Under the pieces are notes generated by a model. It saw nothing but the letters and a program-made list of their open reading frames with translations, had not been told where the DNA came from and searched no databases. The translations under genes and the position numbers were made by a program. A stretch of 64,000 nt of DNA from Anaeromassilibacillus senegalensis. Its GTDB lineage: Bacteria > Bacillota > Clostridia > Oscillospirales > Acutalibacteraceae. Location of the stretch: the NCBI RefSeq assembly GCF_001261775.1, contig NZ_LN868538.1, forward strand, positions 1,012,312-1,076,311, given 5' to 3'. This document shows positions 46,801 through 54,500 of this stretch, one piece after another. Each line of letters begins with the position of its first letter. Within the stretch, counting starts at the first letter, position 1.

Positions 46801-49049
46801 TAGGGAACTCCCAGTTGAATATCGTGCGTCTTTTTGCCCAGCCGGGTCCAGCCTCCATCGGCCTTGCCATACTCGGTGCCCTCCAGGCCGATGCCGAAAT
46901 AGTAGCCGTGGTAATTGTCCGGGCCGGAGCCTTCCTGCGTGGAGCGGATCAGCATGCCGGCATTGCCGCTTTCCGTGCCGTCTTCGCCCAGCGTGACCTG
47001 CATTTCCATGACCAGATCGCTCCAGGCTTCGTCGCCGGTGGTCAGCTTATTATTCGTGCTCTTCTGGACAGAAACCTTTCCCCCGGAAATATCGATCTTG
47101 CCCGCGTCGCCCACCCTGGTCCAACTGGCGTTGGCAGCTTCGGCGTCGGCAAAGTCCTCGGTGAGATTTGCCTCCACATATTCCGGATATACAACTTCGC
47201 GGTTGAATTTCTCATCCTCCAGGTTTTCCACCCATTTGGTGGAGAAGGTCGCGTCTGTCGGCAGGATATACTTGGAAATCGGATATTCGTTGTCCACCGC
47301 CTCCGCCGCGTAGACGATCGGGCCGCGCTTGACAGCGACCGCGCCCTCATTTGCCTTGACCCGCGGGTCGCTGTAGGCGCGCTTTGTCTCCATCGGGAAG
47401 TTCAGATCGATGCTGTCCCCGTCGTTCCAGGTCCGGCTCAGGGTAATATAGCCCTGCTCGTCCGGTTCCGCGGAAATGGGTTCTCCATTCAGGGAAACGG
47501 TATTGCCATCCGTCGCCCATTCCGGAACACGCAGGCGGTAGGTGAAAGCCGTCGGCTGGTCAACCTCCACCGTGATGGCCGTTTCTCCCTGCCAGGGCAT
47601 TTCCGTCTCTGTGCGCAGAAGCACCGCGCCGCCCGACGTCTGGAGATTGGCCTCGTTGCCGATGTACAGGTTTTGTGTGATGGTATCGCCCTGCTGGGTG
47701 TAAATATAACCGCCCAGCGCCTCCACGGTGCGCATCAGGTTCGGCGGGCAGCAGGCGGTGCCGAACCACTGGGAACGGTGCTTATTGCCGTTGCTGCTCA
47801 TCGGGTTGCCGTAGAAGAAGGTTTCGCCGTCAAAGTCCACGCAGCTGATGATGCTGTTGTACAGGCCGCGTTCCACAATATCGGCGTATTTGCTCTCCCC
47901 GTACAGCAGGTTCATGCGCTGGTTAAACATCACATTGGCGATGTTCGCACAGGTTTCACAATAGGCGGTATCGTTGGGCAGGTCGTACGCCGCACCGTAG
48001 CCCTCGTTCGCCGGATTGGAGCCCACGCCGCCCGTTACATAGGTCTTTTTGTTTTCAATATCGTCCCACAGGGCCAGCAGCGCTTCGTCGTAACGGCCGT
48101 CCTGCTCCAGCAGGTTGACGTCCGCCATCGCCGTATACATGTACGCCGCGCGCACCGCGTGTCCGGTTGCCTCCTTCTGGTCTTTAACCGGAATGTGGTC
48201 CTGGTCGTAAGACGCATTGTGGTTTGTTCCGTGGCGGTCCTCAAAATCGCCGCGCGTATCCAGGAAGAATTCCGCCAGCTTGATATACTCCGGCGCCTTC
48301 GCCGCATATTCGCCGCCGATCTCCTCGCAGAGATTGGCCAGCTTGATCAGCGCCAGCTCGATTTCCTGATGGCCGGGCACCTGCTTCCACTTGCCCTCTC
48401 CAAACAGGGAGTTTACATAGTCCGCGTTTTTGATTGCCATGTCGAACAGGCGGGTATCCTGCCCGTTCGTGGCGCGGTAATGCGCAATTGCCGCCTCGTA
48501 AAAATGACCCGCGCAGTACAGCTCATGCAGGTTGAAATCCCACCATTTCGGCGTGTTTCCGTTCGCACCCAGGATAAAGTAGGTGTCAAAATAGCCGTTT
48601 TCCTCCTGTGCGTCCACATAATAGGGAATCCACTCCTCCAGTTTGTCGCGGATAACCTGCTGTCCGTCGATGACCTCCTGGTCCCCCATGGGATCGATCT
48701 GCAGGGCATAACACATGGATTCCAAAACCTTATGCACATCGGAATCGACGTAGAACGCCCCCTGGAAAGCGCCGTGCTCCTCGCCCCGGTGCATTTTGGC
48801 GGCATTGATGATGTTCGGGATCCCGCCGCCGCCCTTTTCCACGTTGGCGATTCCGGTCGGAATGACCTTACAGATAAATTGTTTTTGGCGGGCGCCCCAG
48901 AAGTCGTCCGTGATTTTCACATGGGTAAAGTCGATGGATTTTGCCGGTTCCTCTGCGGCGCCTGCCGCCGACCCGGCGGCGAAGGCTGTGGGAACACCGG
49001 ACAACAGTACTGCGGCGCTGAGCAATCCGGCCAATAGCTGCCTTTTCAA
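43809..49049 (-). CDS. Secreted GH127 beta-L-arabinofuranosidase with CBM32-like modules and constant tail
   Basis: A 1746-residue secreted enzyme expected to remove beta-L-arabinofuranose from arabinosylated plant glycoproteins or polymers. The GH127 (DUF1680) domain begins at about 37 and shows the zinc/nucleophile set seen in Bifidobacterium HypBA1: Glu365 and Cys367 in DTAYCETCANI, Cys433-Cys434 in GTACCPPN. The beta part of GH127 is interrupted at about 635-800 by a LamG/DUF1080-like domain (LTEDFADAEAANASW... YEVDNVVVRPL), after which the GH127 ending resumes (MTPYYAWDNRQSGAMAIYLPEE). Two discoidin-like modules follow, then a cadherin-like/Ig segment and the constant tail (1243-1746). 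The start is TTG, 7 nt after AGGAGG. The promoter has the ATAAATACA box. Confidence 0.93.
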   Translation of the reverse strand: MKRQLLAGLLSAAVLLSGVPTAFAAGSAAGAAEEPAKSIDFTHVKITDDFWGARQKQFICKVIPTGIANVEKGGGGIPNIINAAKMHRGEEHGAFQGAFYVDSDVHKVLESMCYALQIDPMGDQEVIDGQQVIRDKLEEWIPYYVDAQEENGYFDTYFILGANGNTPKWWDFNLHELYCAGHFYEAAIAHYRATNGQDTRLFDMAIKNADYVNSLFGEGKWKQVPGHQEIELALIKLANLCEEIGGEYAAKAPEYIKLAEFFLDTRGDFEDRHGTNHNASYDQDHIPVKDQKEATGHAVRAAYMYTAMADVNLLEQDGRYDEALLALWDDIENKKTYVTGGVGSNPANEGYGAAYDLPNDTAYCETCANIANVMFNQRMNLLYGESKYADIVERGLYNSIISCVDFDGETFFYGNPMSSNGNKHRSQWFGTACCPPNLMRTVEALGGYIYTQQGDTITQNLYIGNEANLQTSGGAVLLRTETEMPWQGETAITVEVDQPTAFTYRLRVPEWATDGNTVSLNGEPISAEPDEQGYITLSRTWNDGDSIDLNFPMETKRAYSDPRVKANEGAVAVKRGPIVYAAEAVDNEYPISKYILPTDATFSTKWVENLEDEKFNREVVYPEYVEANLTEDFADAEAANASWTRVGDAGKIDISGGKVSVQKSTNNKLTTGDEAWSDLVMEMQVTLGEDGTESGNAGMLIRSTQEGSGPDNYHGYYFGIGLEGTEYGKADGGWTRLGKKTHDIQLGVPYTLKVIAYQNKFLFFVNGEKVGSFDDLDHQTGKVGLRGYNRAYEVDNVVVRPLTDEEIALTEMPSEDHYGVKPAMQVVAHTKAKVQDEAVDADLVMTPYYAWDNRQSGAMAIYLPEEFKEIPLEGYAKASASYVYQNDSIEALNDGTDARWTSWSGPLNPWVQYDFDEPVTLWGCDVKWYDDNGGVKVPDGLEIVYWNGEAFVPVTPTKEYNSFNKNQYNNYGFTPVVTDKIRMNIKNDVKKVASGIMEWKVQGQLGAVDFGQVSLASVQYGHKPYATEYNTLNEADFTPVTANKFRVLMEGQRSVGMKEFRLQKEDGTYAEQDAAVSASYTCEEWSTLKAVNDGKGWDTSAEVGTGSTWSTYPEAGTQWVEYAFEEPITVKQAEICWYRAWDDGVIAPDSWKIQYEKDGEWVDVDHAAFDLDFDKAVMEYTVKMPKLSAVPVVTAEADASYAAVAIRQAETFPGSAQITVSVPGYPDSEKTYTIHFVEQTEQLPQLLNVQWNPNQANVEIAGETDVILDGNGIYGAKVVPGTKLTFTFTPANGPFASAKLNGENIPFEADGFTYTYTMPNDKAVLRFTFTSVNKSVLETLLEKANEVTDKQLAGLVESVSKRFVAARSNAKAIYENDSATQEEVNEAWKELLDAMHHLSFEAGTKEQLEYWLDYAAMLDLNNFTPKSLEGYAEALAYAEEIYNDEGETLKAEVEKAANNLHDAIMRLEFKADTETLALFVKQAQEIDLDEYLDGPEKDAFEEVLPQAEALLADGNATQKQVDEMTDKLFDALAGLRVTPDREALKDLLEESEALNPADYTEASYAILRAALNLAWDTCNDENATPKDIAVRYATVEKARAGLALADKPEEPEKPGNKPSHKPSNSGGKKPVGNTSGTGTAVAVPNPLINAVQNVMGQKSVRSDTTANFTLKRGNAYCFKMTVVNGSNAAPNFTVGNGSVLKTQFVAKIGNDYYYRVWATGTPGQSTGVYTTMAGENPQQHCVVTIS

Positions 49050-49142
49050 TGTAATTCCTCCTATTCAACTCCTAATCGTACAAACCCTCTCCAGACGAAC
49101 TGATTTCTGCCCTCCTCTCTCGTTTCATTTGATTTCATCTTT

Positions 49143-49178
49143 ATCATAGCGGCTCAGATTTGGTTTGTATTTATAAAA
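49143..49178 (-). promoter_or_regulatory. ATAAATACA-box promoter of the GH127 gene
   Basis: TTTTATAAATACAAACCAAAT, then TATGAT (49148-49143) 17 bp after ATACA. About 95 nt upstream of the TTG start. Confidence 0.6.
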
Positions 49179-49254
49179 AGAGAACAAGATTGTACAAAAT
49201 TTTAGCGTTAATATGGATTTCAGAACAAATTTACCATTTACATGCCTGCATAGA

Positions 49255-49284
49255 AAAACCCCCGCTTTGAAAGCGAGGGTTTCT
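49255..49284 (-). terminator. Terminator of the acyltransferase gene
   Basis: AACCCTCGCTTT-CAAAGCGGGGGTTTTTC read leftward, immediately after the stop at 49285. Confidence 0.9.
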
Positions 49285-50316
49285 TTACAAAATATATTCT
49301 TTGATCATGGGAATCTTTCTTGCCAGGGAAACGGTTCCCGCGCTCAGCAGGAATACCGCAAGAACGACAAGCGGCACGCTGAACAGCGGTGCGAAATCAA
49401 AGGGATTCCACCGAAGCGCCTTAAACAGCAGATGAATAAACACCGGATGGATCAGGTACACACCCCAGGTGGTCTCCGCCAGCTTGACGGTTCGTCCGGT
49501 GGGGGTACGGTTCAACAGGCCCTCCTGCAGCAACAGGTAGACCCCCACCGTATACAGACAGATCGGCATGGCGCTGTAATCGCCCGCCGTAAATTGTTCC
49601 GCCGCAAAGGAACGCGCCACCAGCATCGCCGCACCCAGTCCCGCCGCCGCACACGCCCATGCACGCATTTTCCCGCCATATGTCCCGCGCAGGCGAAAGC
49701 ACAGACCGCCCGCCAGAAAGTAAAACAGGTACGGTCCCTTGACGGGAAGAAAAAATCCGCTTTTAAGCTGAAACGTCTCCTGCACCCAGGGCAGAAACGA
49801 ATTAAATGCAAAGAGTAAAAGCAGAGCTACGGCGGCCTCACGGTTGCCCGCCCGCTCAAAAAAAGGCTTCATGACAGGAACCAACAGATAAAGGCCTACA
49901 ATCATATATAAGTACCACATGTGGTCCCAGAGATTCCCCGTAAAAATGTCTACAAAACCGGTCAGCAACATCGCGCCGTTCAACGACCTTGTTTCAAACA
50001 CCTGCTGCATCAGGGAATACAGGAGGCCGAACAGCACCAGACAGAACAGAATCCGGCGGATATTTTTCCAGATGGTCTTATAGGTATAGGTTTTGCCGCT
50101 GTTTAAAAACAGCGCGCCGGAAATCATGATAAACAGCGGAACGGCATAGTTCATTAACATAAATACCGTATTAAACGCCTGCTTTGCCAATGGCCGGATA
50201 TCCGGAAAATTTCCGATTACACTGAAATAGACGTGAATGACCACCACGCCCAGCGCGCCGATTACGCGCATGATTTCTATAAATCCGTACCACTCACTGG
50301 ATTCGTTTTCTTCCAT
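49285..50316 (-). CDS. Membrane acyltransferase, Acyltransferase_3 family (WecH/OatA-like)
   Basis: A 343-residue integral membrane protein with about ten hydrophobic helices. Family signatures are visible: the N-terminal FIEIMRVIGALGVVVIHVYF with the key histidine, then FIMISGALFL, and a late VYLIHPVFIHLL. These enzymes move acyl groups (often acetyl) onto sugars of cell-envelope polymers or exopolysaccharide. The length is normal for the membrane part, with no SGNH domain attached. Start ATG 50316 follows AAGGGAAGAAAGGGA. It is a single-gene unit, with a terminator directly after its stop and its own promoter; neighbours on both sides are constant-tail glycosidase genes, so its substrate cannot be inferred from context. 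Confidence 0.9.
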   Translation of the reverse strand: MEENESSEWYGFIEIMRVIGALGVVVIHVYFSVIGNFPDIRPLAKQAFNTVFMLMNYAVPLFIMISGALFLNSGKTYTYKTIWKNIRRILFCLVLFGLLYSLMQQVFETRSLNGAMLLTGFVDIFTGNLWDHMWYLYMIVGLYLLVPVMKPFFERAGNREAAVALLLLFAFNSFLPWVQETFQLKSGFFLPVKGPYLFYFLAGGLCFRLRGTYGGKMRAWACAAAGLGAAMLVARSFAAEQFTAGDYSAMPICLYTVGVYLLLQEGLLNRTPTGRTVKLAETTWGVYLIHPVFIHLLFKALRWNPFDFAPLFSVPLVVLAVFLLSAGTVSLARKIPMIKEYIL

Positions 50317-50380
50317 TCCCTTTCTTCCCTTCCCAACGCTGGGGATGCCGCACCCAAAAAATTGCGCGTTTTTCTACAAA

Positions 50381-50409
50381 ATCATACTACATTTCCATCG
50401 TAAACGCAA
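50381..50409 (-). promoter_or_regulatory. Promoter of the acyltransferase gene
   Basis: TTGCGT (50409-50404), 17 bp, TATGAT (50386-50381), about 65 nt before the ATG. Confidence 0.65.
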
Positions 50410-50462
50410 AGGCTTTTCCATCCTTTTCAAAAGTTTCTTACAAATTTGCACGGACAGCACAA

Positions 50463-50493
50463 ACCGGCTTCCAAAAACACATTGGAAGCCGGC
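50463..50493 (-). terminator. Hairpin after CRISPR array 1
   Basis: GCCGGCTTCCA / TGGAAGCCGG with a short A/T loop lies 65 bp beyond the last (degenerate) repeat in the direction of array transcription. T tract is weak. Confidence 0.6.
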
Positions 50494-50558
50494 TATACGT
50501 CTCAGTGCCCACGGACACGGGCCTCTGTCTCGCCATCTCCGCACAGGCACTCAATCCA

Positions 50559-51127
50559 TTTTCATTTACAAGTGCCCCTGCGGGCACTGACCAAAAGAAC
50601 AAGAGATGGCCGAGCTGATCGGTATGATTTCAATCCACAGTGCCCCTACGGGCACTGACTGCGCCAGTTTGTTATATGCAAATGGCGTTAGAATATTTCA
50701 ATCCACAGTGCCCCTGCGGGCACTGACCCGATCTCGTTCGGGTGTGTACCGTCCCCTGCTGGATTTCAATCCACAGTGCCCCTGCGGGCACTGACGTAAG
50801 CTCTTGACCGCTATTTATTCCGCGCCCGATTTCAATCCACAGTGCCCCTGCGGGCATTGACGGCAATAACATGAGTGCCCTTATCCTCATTGACATTTCA
50901 ATCCACAGTGCCCCTGCGGGCACTGACTCGCAAAGCTCCAACGACATATACAGGTCGTTGATTTCAATCCACAGTGCCCCTACGGGCACTGACCTTGATT
51001 GTATTATGGTGGAGACTCGCTCGCCTGATTTCAATCCACAGTGCCCCTACGGGCACTGACGCCGGGGAATAAGGTGCATCCGCGCTATGTTACGATTTCA
51101 ATCCACAGTGCCCCTACGGGCACTGAC
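50559..51127 (-). CRISPR. CRISPR array 1, type I-C-like, 9 repeats and 8 spacers
   Basis: The 33-nt repeats start, on the plus strand, at 50559 (degenerate), 50627, 50695, 50763, 50829, 50895, 50961, 51028 and 51095. Each reads ATTTCAATCCAC, then a stem CAGTGCCC/GGGCACTG around CTA or CTG, ending GAC. Spacers are 33-35 nt. Read on the minus strand the repeat starts GTCAGTGCCC and ends GTGGATTGAAAT, the usual type I-C handle, so the array is transcribed leftward from the leader at 51128. The 50559 repeat has lost its handle half, as expected at the trailer end; the 50829 repeat has one substitution (CATTGAC). No cas gene is in the window. Confidence 0.96.
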
Positions 51128-51309
51128 AGCAAAAGTTGCCAAGCAGCATACTTGTGTCTGATACAACTTTCACAAAAAATTTGCTTATTTGCCAATTTTC
51201 ATTTTTATCATACCCTAACTTTACTATAGATGTAACCCATAGAAGAAATATAACATTTCTTTTTCAGTGCGAATCCTCCAGGCTTTTCATGTTTGCTTCC
51301 GGTTCGCAC
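51128..51309 (-). promoter_or_regulatory. Leader and promoter of CRISPR array 1
   Basis: This AT-rich leader has promoter TTACAT (51235-51230), 17 bp, TATGAT (51212-51207). It aligns without gaps to the leader of array 2: AGCAAAAGTTG at the repeat boundary, TACAA at offset 35, ATCATA at offset 80 and an inverted repeat GTGCGAATCCTC...TTCGCAC at 51267-51309. Confidence 0.85.
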
Positions 51310-51343
51310 TTTCGCTGCTTTCATTTACATATTAGGTAAAGAT

Positions 51344-51383
51344 AAGAAGGAGGACGCTTACGATAAGCGCCCTCCTTCTTTAA
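51344..51383 (-). terminator. Terminator of gene 51534
   Basis: AAGAAGGAGG / CCTCCTTCTT with an inner CGCTTA/TAAGCG helix, between the gene and the CRISPR leader. Confidence 0.85.
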
Positions 51384-51455
51384 TAATCATACAAATTTTA
51401 CAAATACCAGAAAACCTATAATCACGGTTTTCTCGACAGATCTTCTGATGGATTC

Positions 51456-51533
51456 CCAGCCAACCATTACCACACAATGCTGCGGCGGACGTGCAACGTC
51501 CATCACACCTACGGTGCTTTTCAGTGGCAGCAA
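51456..51533 (-). repeat. 78-bp post-stop tail duplication, gene 51534 (second stop lost)
   Basis: In-frame second tail ends PQHCVVMVG, but the second stop is TGG here, the only one of seven copies in which it is lost. The hairpin GGACGT-GCA-ACGTCC has a 6-bp stem. Confidence 0.85.
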
Positions 51534-54500
51534 TCAGTCAATTGTAACCACACAGTGCTGCTGCGGTGCTTCACCCGCCATTGTGGTATACACGCCGGTG
51601 CTCTGGCCCGGTGTACCAACGGCCCAGACTCTGTAATAGTAGTCATTACCGATCTTCGCCACAAACTGGGTCTTCAGCACGCTGCCGTTGCCCACGGTGA
51701 AGTTCGGGGCCGCGCTGCTGCCGTTGACAACCGTCATCTTGAAGCAGTAGGCATTGCCTCTCTTCAGAGTGAAGTTCGCTGTGGTATCGGAACGGACGGA
51801 CTTCTGTCCCATCACGTTCTGTACCGCGTTGATTAACGGGTTGGGCACAGCAACTGCCGTTCCCGTACCGGAGGTGTTGCCAACCGGCTTCTTGCCGCCG
51901 CTGTTGGACGGTTTATGGCTCGGCTTGTTGTCGGGTTTCGCAGGCTCTTCCGGCTTGTCTGCCAGCGCCAGTCCCGCGCGGGCCTTCTCCACGGTCGCAT
52001 ACTGCACGGCGATGTCCTTCGGGGTGGCATTCTCGTCGTTGCAGGTATCCCATGCGAGATTCAATGCCGCGCGGAGGATCGCATAGCTTGCCTCGGTGTA
52101 GTCCGCCGGGTCGAGTGCTTCGGATTCCTCCAGCAGGTCTTTCAGCGCTTCTCTGTCCGGCGTGACACGCAGGCCAGCCAGTGCGTCAAACAATTTGTCC
52201 GTCATTGCATCGACCTGTTTCTGGGTCGCGTTGCCGTCTGCCAGAAGGGCTTCCGCCTGCGGAAGGACTTTCTCAAAGGCGTCCTTCTCCGGGCCATCCA
52301 GATATTCGTCCAGATCGATCTCCTGTGCCTGCTTTACAAACAGCGCCAGCGTCTCGGTATCCGCCTTGAATTCCAGGCGCATAATCGCGTCGTGCAGGTT
52401 GTTGGCCGCCTTCTCAACTTCTGCCTTCAGCGTTTCGCCCTCGTCGTTGTAGATCTCTTCCGCATAGGCGAGCGCTTCCGCGTAGCCTTCCAGGCTCTTC
52501 GGGGTGAAGTTGTTCAGGTCGAGCATGGCGGCGTAGTCGAGCCAGTATTCCAGCTGTTCCTTGGTGCCTGCCTCGAAGGAGAGGTAATGCATCGCGTCGA
52601 GCAGTTCCTTCCAGGCTTCGTTTACTTCTTCCTGCGTGGCTGTGTCGTCTTCATAGACGGCCTTCGCGTTGTCGCGCGCCGCGATGAAGCGATTGCTTAC
52701 AGACTCGACCAAACCGGCAAGCTGCTCATCGGTCACTTCATTTGCCTTTTCCAGCAGAGTTTCCAGAACATTCTTTTTTACAACGGTAAAGAGGAATGCC
52801 AAGGTGGTATTCTTCTCCGGCATCGCGAGCGTATAGGCGCAGCCATTCACTTCAAACGGGATATCGGCACCGTTCAGCTTTGCGCTTGCAAACGGGCCGT
52901 CCGTCGGAGTAAAGTGCAACGTAATCTCCTTGCCGGGTAGAACATTCGCCGCATAAATGCCGTTTGTATCAAAGACGGTGGTCAGCTCGCCTTCCGCTGT
53001 CAGATTCGCATTTTCTGTAAACTGCACAGTCAGCAGCTTCCCGTCCTCTGTCTCCTGCCGTTTGACAATGACGGACACAGATGTGGTGAACTGCTCCGGG
53101 TTTTGCACGCCCTCCGGCAGGATGAGCGTTCCGGTCAAAAGATAGGTTCCCTCGCGGTTTGCGTTGTAGCCTTCCGCGCTCCACTCCACCGGGATTGCCG
53201 TTTTGCCGCCGTCGCTCAGTACGGCCTGTACCGTGGGCGGCAGGGCCAGACGGTCAAAGGCCGTGCCAAGCTGTGCGTGGACTGCCGCAGGTTCCTCCAG
53301 GGAAAGAACCCGGCGGGGTTCCGCACCCCACTTGTCCAGAATTGCACGGAGTTCCTTTTCCGTTACGGTGACCACGCCGCCATGGCGCACGTCCTGCGTC
53401 GGCATATCCGGATTGCGGCCCATGTCAATCCATTCGCCGCTGTCGAGATCGTCCGTAACGGAATAACCAAATTTCTGCTCGTAGAAATAGTCGTAATAAT
53501 GATACCATTTGTCCTCGTGAATATCCTTGAAGACAAACGGACCCTCCACCATCCGGTCGGTAATGAAATCGTCAGTGTAAACTTCAAAGGAACCGGGCGC
53601 CAGGGATTGGGACTTCGCGGCCTTGATCGCCTTGCCGGAATCCCGCTCATCCTTATAGACCAGATAATAGGAGCCGTTGTTCTTCGTAATATTGGCGTCG
53701 ATGATGGAATAACCGGCATCAAAGAACTTGAATGGCGCGGAGAATTCGTGCAGGTCCTTTGTGGTATTGCAGTAAATCGGTCCGTTGCCGCCGTTTGCGC
53801 TTGGATCGGACCAATAGACAAGGTATTCGTCGTTGATCGGATCGTAGGACGCCTCCGGCGCCCAGGCGCGCGCACCGGTCAAGCCGTCCACGCCGGGTTT
53901 TGCCACGGTTGCAAGGCGCTCATCGTCAAAGGAGGTCAGGTCATCGGAGCTCCACAGATAAATCTGCGGCGTATCCCAGCCCTGCGTGGCGATGGCGGTG
54001 AAGGAACCGTCCTTATTGCGCAGAATAAAGGGGTCGCGGATTCTGCCGTTGCCAAGCTTGTTTTGAATCACCGGCCTGCCGCCGTTCAGGGAGGTCCAGT
54101 GCACACCGTCGTAGCTGTATGCCAGACAGAGGTTCTCCACGCCCTGCGTGCCACCGAAGTGGGACAAGACATAACCGGTGAACTTGTCAAGCAGGACAAC
54201 ATGCTCAAAACGCACTTCCTGCTTCGCTTCTCCCAGCGTCAGCGTGGCCTTGAGCTGGATCGGCTGGCGTTCCAGAGATGTCTCCGTCTTACAGACCTTC
54301 CCATTGAGAATCTCCGCATCGCCGGAGACAATTTCCCAGGAAATTTTGCTGGTGAGCGCGTCCCGTGTCGTCAGCTCATAGCCGTCGTTTATCTTGTAAT
54401 CGACATAGCGGCGGACATAGTCTGCCTCTCGTTCTACAATGCGTTCATCCGTCAGGGCCAGCAGCGTCACGGTGAACACGCGCTCCAACACCTGTCCCAC

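Noticed and set aside
50463..50493. Hairpin before array 1 as an extra CRISPR repeat
   Set aside because: The stem sequence (GCCGGCTTCCA) does not match the repeat and lies outside the regular spacing; it reads better as a terminator.
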